Assembly (NCBI GenBank): GCA_900551185.1
Contig: URVF01000101.1
Span: 1-5,875 of the forward strand
From: an uncultured Collinsella sp.
Lineage (GTDB): Bacteria > Actinomycetota > Coriobacteriia > Coriobacteriales > Coriobacteriaceae
Direction: 5' to 3'
DNA length: 5,875 nucleotides
A program made the position numbers and the translations under genes. The notes under the pieces are model-generated. The model had not been told where the DNA came from. It did no database searches and saw only the letters and a program-made list of their open reading frames with translations. Positions 1-5,803 of the stretch are shown here, piece after piece (the first letter of the stretch is position 1; each line of letters starts with the position of its first letter).

Positions 1-47
1 CTACACGCGTAAGATCGTCGGCAGCGTCAGATGTGTATAAGAGACAG
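1..47 (+). other. Nextera/Tn5 sequencing adapter (P5 tail, i5 index, Read 1 adapter, mosaic end)
   Basis: This stretch is synthetic, not genomic. Bases 1-6 (CTACAC) are the end of the Illumina P5 oligo. Bases 7-14 (GCGTAAGA) read as an i5 index. Bases 15-28 (TCGTCGGCAGCGTC) are the Nextera Read 1 adapter, and 29-47 (AGATGTGTATAAGAGACAG) are the 19-bp Tn5 mosaic end. An open frame starting at base 31 translates to MCIRDS, a well-known adapter-derived false N-terminus. Genomic sequence begins at base 48, and the first nine bases after it should be the Tn5 target-site duplication. Confidence 0.98.
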
Positions 48-220
48 TCATTATGGTGCCCGGTCTGTATCTCTATCGCTCTATGTATTACATGTGCACC
101 TTCGACACGGTCAACATGCTCGGCTGGTTTGTGCGCGCAGTGCTCATCGTAGCGTTTCTGCCCGTTGGACTGGGTGTGGCGCGTACGCTCACCGACCCTC
201 GCTGGCGTCACACCAGCTAA
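48..220 (+). CDS. Threonine/serine exporter family protein (ThrE-like), C-terminal fragment
   Basis: The gene is truncated at its 5' end by the adapter junction. The first complete codon is ATT at 50-52, and the frame runs open to TAA at 218-220, leaving about 56 residues. The fragment contains MVPGLYLYRSMYYM, which resembles the P-G-x-x-x-Y-R-x-x-Y motif near the end of ThrE-type and ThrE_2 (DUF3815) transport domains. A single hydrophobic helix follows (about MLGWFVRAVLIVAFLPVGLG), then a short basic cytoplasmic tail ending RWRHTS. Family members sit in the cytoplasmic membrane and export threonine or serine, either as one long protein or as a pair of subunits. The fragment cannot show which form this is. 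The call rests on a short motif and hydropathy. Another small polytopic membrane protein remains possible. Confidence 0.65.
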
Positions 221-253
221 TTGGTGCAAGGGGGACAGGTCACTTTGCACCAA
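221..253 (+). repeat. Perfect 9-bp inverted repeat directly after the exporter stop codon
   Basis: TTGGTGCAA (221-229) and TTGCACCAA (245-253) are exact reverse complements around a 15-base centre containing GGGGGACAGGT. The stem can grow inward by a G-T and a G-C pair. It starts on the base after the TAA stop. No T-run follows, so it is not a typical intrinsic terminator, although it could protect the 3' end of the mRNA. The GGGGACAGGT core resembles short palindromic REP-like units that are dispersed in many bacterial genomes and linked to IS200-like (RAYT) transposases. That resemblance is from memory; one copy alone does not prove a repeat family. Confidence 0.6.
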
Positions 254-344
254 ATGAGTTGCGGTGAAATAGAGACTGAATTGCTGCTTAAAGGGTCAAA
301 ACAGTCCGAATTCCACTGCAACTTATGGTGACGGGGGATTATTG

Positions 345-455
345 ATGCCCTGCATCTTCATAAACTCAACGCTTACGAAGCACGTGCTTTTCGTGCTAGG
401 CTGGTTTCACCACATAAGTAGTCGCAGACGCACGTACCACGGGCGGGCGAGATGA
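345..455 (+). CDS. Possible 36-codon leader peptide ORF overlapping the terminator stem
   Basis: A short ORF starts at ATG 345 with a purine-rich GGGGGA (333-338) six bases upstream, and ends at TGA 453-455. It would give MPCIFINSTLTKHVLFVLGW followed by a His-His and a cluster of Arg codons (CGC AGA CGC at 423-431). Its last five codons and stop lie inside the left arm of the terminator at 439-489. A ribosome on this ORF would therefore decide whether the hairpin forms, which is the arrangement seen in transcription-attenuation leaders. No homolog is recognised, and an ORF of this size can occur by chance. Position and the Shine-Dalgarno-like tract are the only support. Confidence 0.22.
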   Translation: MPCIFINSTLTKHVLFVLGWFHHISSRRRTYHGRAR

Positions 456-489
456 AGTCCCAACAGCTCCATCTTGCCCGCCCGTTTTT
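439..489 (+). terminator. Strong Rho-independent terminator (candidate attenuator of the DUF2798 gene)
   Basis: ACGGGCGGGCGAGATG (439-454) pairs with CATCTTGCCCGCCCGT (470-485) over 16 positions, with a single G-U wobble. The loop is 15 bases, and the stem is followed by five T residues (485-489). The stem is very G+C rich, so it should terminate well on the + strand. It lies more than 200 bases after the exporter stop and only 44 bases before the next start codon, with no credible promoter between. It therefore either ends a leader transcript conditionally or ends the exporter mRNA after a long 3' region. Confidence 0.85.
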
Positions 490-514
490 GTTGCGTGGCG
501 CCGCGGTACAACAC

Positions 515-523
515 AGAGAGGAA
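515..523 (+). promoter_or_regulatory. Ribosome binding site setting the DUF2798 start
   Basis: AGAGAGGAA lies about 12 bases before ATG 534. That is a slightly long spacing but the only Shine-Dalgarno-like tract here. An in-frame ATG at 474 lies inside the right arm of the terminator hairpin and has no such site, which argues for the 534 start. Confidence 0.55.
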
Positions 524-533
524 TCTGCCCTTT

Positions 534-1082
534 ATGCCTATCAACAAACGAGAGAGCCTGCTGTTCACCTTTATCATGTGCTTTTGCATGGTGCTCTGGA
601 TGAGCATCTACAACGTTGCCCTGCAGCACGGGGCCATCAACGGCGAGGTCGTTGCCACTGCGTGGCTCGGCTTCCCCGTTGCCTACATTTTTGCCATGTG
701 CTGCGACTGGTTCGTCGCCAGCCCGCTCGCCAAGGGTTTCGCCTTTAAGTACTTGGTCACGCCGGGCAAGAGCTCGCCGCTTGCCATGACGCTCGCCGTC
801 AGCTCCTGCATGGTCGTTCCCATGGTTATCATCATGTCGCTGTACGGTGCCTGCGAGGGTCTGACGCACATGCCCGGCGGCATCCTTGCGAACCTGTATT
901 CCGTGCCCGCGATCTGGATGATCAACATCCCGCATAATTTTGTGATGGCGCTGCCGTGGAACCTTTTGGTAGCCGGTCCGATTTCCCGCTTCGTCTTCCG
1001 TCGCGCCTTCCCTGTGGGGACGGTTTTCGAGGAGGAGCATGCCGAGCTCTTGGAGCAGGCTATGGCTCCTGAGTGCGAGTAG
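534..1082 (+). CDS. DUF2798-type small integral membrane protein, 182 aa
   Basis: The protein starts MPINKRESLLFTFIMCF, matching the typical opening of DUF2798 proteins (basic N-terminus with K-R-E-x-L-x-F, then a helix ending around M-S-x-Y-N). Hydropathy suggests four membrane segments, at about residues 8-28, 40-58, 83-103 and 120-150. The two halves look like a duplication: MVLWMSIYNVA in the first matches MVIIMSLYGAC in the second, and FAMCCDWFVASPLAKGFAFK matches FVMALPWNLLVAGPISRFVF. The tail is short, acidic and cytoplasmic (EEEHAELLEQ). The function of the family is unknown and no catalytic residues are evident. The frame would also open at ATG 474, but that start falls in a terminator hairpin and would add a non-family N-terminus. 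The gene appears to be monocistronic, with terminators just before it (439-489) and after it (1249-1281). Confidence 0.85.
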   Translation: MPINKRESLLFTFIMCFCMVLWMSIYNVALQHGAINGEVVATAWLGFPVAYIFAMCCDWFVASPLAKGFAFKYLVTPGKSSPLAMTLAVSSCMVVPMVIIMSLYGACEGLTHMPGGILANLYSVPAIWMINIPHNFVMALPWNLLVAGPISRFVFRRAFPVGTVFEEEHAELLEQAMAPECE

Positions 1083-1248
1083 CTCGCTTAGGGATCTGCT
1101 GAGCGCGGGCGACTTGCTTGGTTGGAGCCCTAAGCGTGGATAGCTCTCTCGGCGACATCGCGGGCGTGAGCGGTGCACATGACCGGAGGGCCCGTGCTGC
1201 TCCGTTGCCCGACGTGCTAGCGCGCAGAACAATCTGTTGGTGCATTCG
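1083..1248. other. 166-base 3' region with a 9-bp long-range inverted repeat
   Basis: Between the DUF2798 stop and its terminator no coding frame looks real. CGCTTAGGG (1085-1093) and CCCTAAGCG (1128-1136) are perfect reverse complements 34 bases apart, starting two bases after the stop codon. There is also a weak hairpin CGGAG/CTCCG (1184-1188 with 1200-1204). Near the end, AACAATCTGTTG (1228-1239) matches 11 of 12 bases of the core of the operator at 1294-1314. It does not match any riboswitch or tRNA that I can recognise by eye. Confidence 0.5.
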
Positions 1249-1281
1249 GCGGCTGCTGAAGCGTTTCGGCAGCCGCTTTTT
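1249..1281 (+). terminator. Rho-independent terminator after the DUF2798 gene
   Basis: GCGGCTGCTGAA (1249-1260) pairs with TTCGGCAGCCGC (1265-1276), a 12-bp stem with one T-G wobble, closed by a four-base GCGT loop and followed by TTTTT (1277-1281). It separates the DUF2798 transcript from the promoter of the large downstream gene. Confidence 0.9.
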
Positions 1282-1293
1282 ATACGGAGTTTA

Positions 1294-1314
1294 AATACAA
1301 CAGTCTGTTGTATT
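1294..1314. promoter_or_regulatory. 21-bp palindromic operator, probably for a TetR-type repressor
   Basis: The arms AATACAACAG (1294-1303) and CTGTTGTATT (1305-1314) are exact reverse complements around a single central T (1304). The element is A+T rich, has no T-run after it, and lies 50 bases before the start codon of the large gene, next to or over the likely -35 region. Its length and symmetry suit a dimeric helix-turn-helix repressor. A gene with a TetR-like N-terminus begins at the end of the same transcription unit (5787), which makes it the natural candidate to bind here. The palindrome is seen directly; its ligand is inferred. Confidence 0.75.
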
Positions 1315-1322
1315 ACGTAGAG

Positions 1323-1331
1323 TGGTATATC
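1323..1331 (+). promoter_or_regulatory. Probable extended -10 promoter of the activase fusion gene
   Basis: TGGTATATC fits an extended -10 element (TGn then TATATC, four of six to consensus). The matching -35 would fall at about 1303-1310, inside the right arm of the operator palindrome, where only weak candidates such as CTGTTG exist. This predicts a transcript starting near 1338 with a 5' leader of about 26 bases, and explains how a repressor on 1294-1314 could block RNA polymerase. Confidence 0.4.
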
Positions 1332-1363
1332 TCTAGCGGGAAAAATGCGAGAGACGGAGCATT

Positions 1364-4300
1364 ATGGCGTTGCTAGTAGGACTGGACGTAGGGTCGACGA
1401 CGACCAAAGTTTACGCGATGCACGAGGATATGACCGAGGCGTGGTGGGGATATCGCCGCCACGGGGCGTGTCAGACAGCGAGCGTGCGCGCCATGCTCGG
1501 CGAGCTCGCCGAGCGCTTTCCCCATGAGTCACTGCGCGTTGCGGTGACCGGCTCGGGTGCGCGCGATATCGCGACCGCGCTGGGCGCCTCGTACGTTCAG
1601 GAGGTGGTCGCCAACGCGCTCGCGATCAGCAGGTTCTATCCGCAGACGCGCTGCGCCATCGAGCTGGGCGGCCAAGACGCCAAGATGATCTTCTTCCGCA
1701 CCAACGATAAGGGAGACATCGAGGTTGCCGACATGCGCATGAACGGCTCGTGCGCAGGCGGTACCGGTGCATTTATCGACGAGATGGCAAAGCTCATGGG
1801 GGTCGGCACCGAATCGGGCGAGTTCGAGCAGCTCGCAAGCCGGGGAACGACCGTCCACGAGGTCTCGGGCCGCTGCGGCGTGTACGCAAAGACCGATATC
1901 CAGCCGCTGCTCAACGAGGGCATTCCTACCACCGACCTGGCGCTTTCGGCGCTTCACGCGGTCGCCCGCCAAACGATCGGCGGTCTGGCCCAGGGTATCG
2001 ACATCGAGCCGCCGGTAATCTTCGAGGGCGGTACGCTCGCCTACAACCCCACGCTGGTCCGCGTGTTCCGGGAGCAACTGAATCTATCGGACGATCAGGT
2101 TATCGTCCCGCGCGATCCGCAGATCATGGTCGCGCGCGGTGCCGCCCTGTCGCTGACCGACATGTTCGCATCGTCCCAACCGATCGACCTTCCCGACGCT
2201 TTTGTCCGGCTGGATAAGCTCGAGACGGTCGCGCCCGCAAGCGGGGAGGGACGTCTTGCCCAGCCCTTTTTTGCCACACCTGCCGAGCAGGCGGATTTTA
2301 CGGCACGCCATGGCAAAGAGACGCCGGCAAAGGGTCCGGATGCGTATGCGCCCGGAGAGACGGTGCGTGTGGCGCTCGGTATCGATTCGGGGAGCACGAC
2401 GACCAAGTTCGCCCTGGTCGATGAGGCGGGTGAGCTTGTCGATTCGTTCTACGCGTCTAATAACGGCAGACCGCTCGACGTCGCCCAACAGGGTCTTGTC
2501 AGCTTGAAGAACCGCTGGGAGACAGCGGGAGTCACGCTTGCGATCGATGCCGTGGGCACCACGGGATACGGCGAGGAGCTTTTCGCGCGCGCGTTCCACG
2601 CCGACTACCATACGGTCGAGACGGTCGCGCACGCCCGCGCCGCGTGCGCATGCGTTCCCGATGCGACCTTCGTGCTCGACATCGGCGGACAGGATATGAA
2701 GGCCATCTGGCTCAACCACGGCGTGCTGACCGATATCGTCGTCAACGAGGCGTGCTCTGCGGGCTGCGGCTCGTTCCTCGAGGGTTTTGCCAAAAACCTC
2801 GGAATAGCCGTTGAGGATATCGCGACCGAGGCATTTTCGTCCAAAGCCCCCGCCGTTCTCGGCAGCCGCTGCACGGTGTTCATGAACAGCAGCGTCGTTT
2901 CCGAGCAGCGGCGCGGTAAGGGTCCGGGCGACATCATGGCCGGTCTCTGCCGTTCGATTATCGAGAACGTGTTCACCAAGGTCATTCGCGTTTCAAATCT
3001 CAACCGTCTGGGCGACAAAGTCGTCGTCCAGGGCGGCACGTTCCGAAACGACGCGGTGCTGCGCGCATTCGAGCAGTATCTGGGCAAACCCGTCACGCGT
3101 GCGCCCCACCCGGGGCTGATGGGCGCTATCGGTATCGCCCTGCTCGCGCGCGAGGAATGCCGCAAGGGCGACGCCGGCACGTCGTTTATCGGGCTCGATG
3201 CCGTGGAGCGCTTCGAGCATCGCGAGTTCGGCGGCGTTACCTGCCGTCGGTGCAACAACCGCTGCCAGCGCGCGGTCGTGGCATTTGGCGACGGCTCGCT
3301 TTACGTCACGGGCAATCGCTGCCCGCGCGGCGGCGCCATCTCATGGGATGAGCTCGTGCGCGAGGTTCCCGCGGCGGAGGAGCTGCGTCCGCAGGGTGCT
3401 TGCGAGGCACAGGCACCCGGCACGGGGCGCGACCGGACCGCGGCTGCCCCCAATCTCTTTGTCGACCGCGAGAAGCTGCTGTTCGAGTCGTACCCCACGG
3501 TTCCCGTCTGCGGGGGGAGCGATGTCACGATCGGCATTCCCCGTGTGCTCGAGTTCTGGGACACCATGCCGTTCTGGTCGACGTTCTTCAGCACGCTCGG
3601 CTTTAAGGTGCGCGTCTCGGGACGCAGCACCAAGGCGATGTACGAGCGCGGTCTGGCGCACGTCACATCCGACACCGTGTGCTTCCCGGCCAAGCTCGTC
3701 CACGGGCACATCCGCAATCTCGTCGACGCCGGCGTCGACCGCATCTTCATGCCCATCATCACGACGGTGCCCACCGAAAACACCGCCTCTACCAGCGAGT
3801 GGATGTGCGCCGTCGTAAAGGGATACCCCTACGTGATGCGCAATTCCGATAACCCGGAGGAGCGTTTCGGCGTTCCGTTCGATACGCCGCTTTTCCACTG
3901 GTACGACGAGGGCGACCGAAACCGCCAGCTCAAGGCGTGGTGCAAGGAGACCTTCGATATCGATGCCGACCTGGTTGCCAAGGCGACCGAGCAGGCGGAC
4001 CGCGCGCAGCAGACGTTTGAGAACCAGCTGCAGCTGCGCGGCAGGCAGGTGCTCGAGAACGTGCGCGAGGACGGCGGCTACGCGGTGGTGATCGCTTCGC
4101 GCCCGTACCACAACGACCCGCTGGTCAACCACGGGCTGCCCAAGCTCTTCTCTGAGCGCGGCATCCCCGTGCTGACGCCCGATGCGGTGCCGGGGGTCTG
4201 CAACGTCGATCTTTCCAACAGCCGCATCGACATCGTGAACAACTACCATGCGCGCATGCTGTCGTGCGCGGTCATCGTCGCATCGACGCCCGAGCTCGAG

Positions 4301-5803
4301 CTCGTGCAGATGGGCAGCTTCGGCTGCGGCCACGATGCGTATCTCACCGACGAGATCGCGCGCATGATGGGCGAGATGGGCTCCAAGGTTCCGATGATGA
4401 TCAAGCTCGATGAGAGCGACGTCGCCGGTCCCATGGGCATTCGCGTGCGTTCGTTTATCGAGTCGGTCAACCGTCGTCGCGCGGAGGAGCGTGCCGAGGG
4501 CGCCCGGGTGCACGCGGTCCATCCGCTCGACGACCCGTATAAGGTCAAGTACACCAAGCGCGACCGGCACGACAAGATCGCGCTGGTCCCCAACACCTCC
4601 CATGCGTTCTGCAGGCTCATGACCGCGGCGATGCGCAATCAGGGCGTGCGCGCCGAGGCCCTTGATATCGGGCGCGAGGATGCCATCCGCCTGGGCAAAC
4701 GCTATGTGCACAACGACATCTGCTTCCCCGCGCAAATCGTGATCGGCGAGGCGCTCGCGGCACTCGAGAGCGGTAAGTACGACCCGCACGACGTCGCCGT
4801 GGTGACTGGCAAGTATATCGGCGACTGCCGCCTGACGCACTACATGCCCCTGCTGCGCCGCGCGCTCGACGACGCGGGATACGACTATGTCCCGGTGCTC
4901 ACCAACGACGACGTCGATGCCCACAATGCGCATCCGGGCTTCAAGCTCGGCCTTGGCCCGAGCATCCAGATCGCCTACGGTCTTCCCATGATCGATGCCC
5001 TCGAGGCCATGCTTAGGCGCATCCGTCCCTACGAGCTCGAGAAGGGCGCGGCGGACGCTGCGTTCGACCGCGCGCTCGATGAGGTTATCGAGGGCATGGA
5101 GCGCTCCGGGCTGAGAGGCCAGGCGACGGGCTTCAAACGCGCGCTTGCGATCATGGACGCCGTTCCGTACGACCGCTCGAACCCGCATCCGACTGTTCTC
5201 ATCGTGGGCGAGTACCTGCTCAATTTCCATCTCGGCGCCAACCACGAGATCGAGCGCTACCTCGAGGACAACGGGCTCGAGGTCATCGAGGCGCGCATGA
5301 CCGACGTGATCCGCAAGACCTATTTCTACAAGCATGCGCAGTCGCGCGAGTTCCACGTCGACCTGTCGCTGCCCGAAAAGGCCTGGTACGCCACGGCAGA
5401 CAACCTGTTCGAGCTCGCGCACGACCGTTGCGACCGCCTGGGCGCGGCGAGCCCGCTCTACGAGCCGCCGACGCGCATGCCCGAGCTCGTGCGCGCGAGC
5501 GATAAGATCCTGCACCATACGTTCGATGCGGGCGAGGGCGTGCTGATTCCGGCGGAGATCCTCGAGCACGCCAAGCGCGGCTGCCGCAACTTCGTTATCC
5601 TGCAGCCGTTCGGGTGTCTGCCCAACCATGTCGTGGGGCGCGGGCTCATCCATGCGCTCAAGGAGCAGTATCCCACGGCGCAGTTCCTGCCGCTCGACTA
5701 CGATCCCGACGTGAGCTTCGCCAACGTGGAGAACCGTCTTCAGATGCTCATCATGAACGCCAAGGCGCAGGGGTGCGGTGAGGCGCATGGCGAGACCGCG
5801 TAA
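1364..5803 (+). CDS. Giant acyl-CoA dehydratase activase-related protein (two activase domains, Cys4 module, two HgdB-like halves), 1479 aa
   Basis: Activase domain 1 spans about residues 3-265: phosphate loop GLDVGSTTTK (6-15), TGSGAR (62-67), LGGQDAK (101-107), cluster cysteines C130 in NGSCAGGTGAF and C171 in GRCGVYAKTDIQ, and EGGTLAYNP (221-229). Domain 2 spans about 335-597: GIDSGSTTTK (339-348), DIGGQDMK (439-446), C464/C468 in NEACSAGCGSF, C503 in SRCTVF, QGGTF (556-560). A module with C627, C630, C634 and C653 follows, then an Ala/Pro-rich linker. The HgdB-like halves lie at about 720-1035 (CFPAK with C773, GSFGCGHDA with C988) and 1070-1465 (CFPAQ with C1120, PFGCLPN with C1418), matching COG3580 and COG3581. 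In known relatives the activase hydrolyses ATP to push one electron at very low potential from a [4Fe-4S] cluster into the dehydratase or reductase. The substrate here is unknown. The start at ATG 1364 has GGAG (1356-1359) four bases upstream and begins directly with the phosphate-loop strand. The protein is soluble with no signal peptide. The stop overlaps the next gene. Confidence 0.93.
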   Translation: MALLVGLDVGSTTTKVYAMHEDMTEAWWGYRRHGACQTASVRAMLGELAERFPHESLRVAVTGSGARDIATALGASYVQEVVANALAISRFYPQTRCAIELGGQDAKMIFFRTNDKGDIEVADMRMNGSCAGGTGAFIDEMAKLMGVGTESGEFEQLASRGTTVHEVSGRCGVYAKTDIQPLLNEGIPTTDLALSALHAVARQTIGGLAQGIDIEPPVIFEGGTLAYNPTLVRVFREQLNLSDDQVIVPRDPQIMVARGAALSLTDMFASSQPIDLPDAFVRLDKLETVAPASGEGRLAQPFFATPAEQADFTARHGKETPAKGPDAYAPGETVRVALGIDSGSTTTKFALVDEAGELVDSFYASNNGRPLDVAQQGLVSLKNRWETAGVTLAIDAVGTTGYGEELFARAFHADYHTVETVAHARAACACVPDATFVLDIGGQDMKAIWLNHGVLTDIVVNEACSAGCGSFLEGFAKNLGIAVEDIATEAFSSKAPAVLGSRCTVFMNSSVVSEQRRGKGPGDIMAGLCRSIIENVFTKVIRVSNLNRLGDKVVVQGGTFRNDAVLRAFEQYLGKPVTRAPHPGLMGAIGIALLAREECRKGDAGTSFIGLDAVERFEHREFGGVTCRRCNNRCQRAVVAFGDGSLYVTGNRCPRGGAISWDELVREVPAAEELRPQGACEAQAPGTGRDRTAAAPNLFVDREKLLFESYPTVPVCGGSDVTIGIPRVLEFWDTMPFWSTFFSTLGFKVRVSGRSTKAMYERGLAHVTSDTVCFPAKLVHGHIRNLVDAGVDRIFMPIITTVPTENTASTSEWMCAVVKGYPYVMRNSDNPEERFGVPFDTPLFHWYDEGDRNRQLKAWCKETFDIDADLVAKATEQADRAQQTFENQLQLRGRQVLENVREDGGYAVVIASRPYHNDPLVNHGLPKLFSERGIPVLTPDAVPGVCNVDLSNSRIDIVNNYHARMLSCAVIVASTPELELVQMGSFGCGHDAYLTDEIARMMGEMGSKVPMMIKLDESDVAGPMGIRVRSFIESVNRRRAEERAEGARVHAVHPLDDPYKVKYTKRDRHDKIALVPNTSHAFCRLMTAAMRNQGVRAEALDIGREDAIRLGKRYVHNDICFPAQIVIGEALAALESGKYDPHDVAVVTGKYIGDCRLTHYMPLLRRALDDAGYDYVPVLTNDDVDAHNAHPGFKLGLGPSIQIAYGLPMIDALEAMLRRIRPYELEKGAADAAFDRALDEVIEGMERSGLRGQATGFKRALAIMDAVPYDRSNPHPTVLIVGEYLLNFHLGANHEIERYLEDNGLEVIEARMTDVIRKTYFYKHAQSREFHVDLSLPEKAWYATADNLFELAHDRCDRLGAASPLYEPPTRMPELVRASDKILHHTFDAGEGVLIPAEILEHAKRGCRNFVILQPFGCLPNHVVGRGLIHALKEQYPTAQFLPLDYDPDVSFANVENRLQMLIMNAKAQGCGEAHGETA

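Larger units (their letters stand above)
221..533. other. 313-base intergenic region without a recognised gene
   Basis: Between the exporter stop and the DUF2798 start there is no recognisable protein homolog. The region holds the palindrome at 221-253, a possible leader ORF at 345-455, a 12-bp perfect palindrome AAGCACGTGCTT (378-389) that can alternatively form an AGCACG/CGTGCT hairpin (379-384 with 392-397), and the terminator at 439-489. I could not place a convincing -35/-10 pair anywhere in it. The base composition of 254-420 is visibly less G+C rich than the flanking genes, as expected of a leader or promoter region. Confidence 0.7.

Noticed and set aside
31..267. Forward open frame starting MCIRDSHYGAR
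   Set aside because: It starts inside the Tn5 mosaic end and runs out of frame through the ThrE-like fragment. The N-terminus is adapter sequence.
254..438. Promoter for the leader or DUF2798 transcript
   Set aside because: Several TTG-like hexamers (259, 281, 342) were checked, but none has a good -10 partner at 16-18 bases, so no promoter is called.
474..533. Upstream in-frame start for the DUF2798 gene
   Set aside because: ATG 474 lies within the right arm of the terminator hairpin and lacks a ribosome binding site. The extra 20 residues do not look like the family N-terminus, whereas MPINKRES at 534 does.
396..1232. 278-aa minus-strand open frame opposite the DUF2798 gene
   Set aside because: It is rich in Arg and His with no recognisable domain, and spans two terminators and the 3' region. 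The sense strand encodes a clear membrane protein.
1083..1248. tRNA or known riboswitch (cobalamin, c-di-GMP, FMN types)
   Set aside because: No T-loop, cloverleaf, B12 box or other conserved riboswitch core could be found by eye.
1167..1292. GTG-initiated frame of about 40 codons running through the terminator
   Set aside because: It has no ribosome binding site or homolog, and would have to be read through the 1249-1281 hairpin. The hairpin is the better explanation of the bases.
1345..1527. Small forward open frame starting at ATG 1345
   Set aside because: It overlaps the activase start in another frame, has a basic random-looking composition, and is explained by the real gene at 1364.
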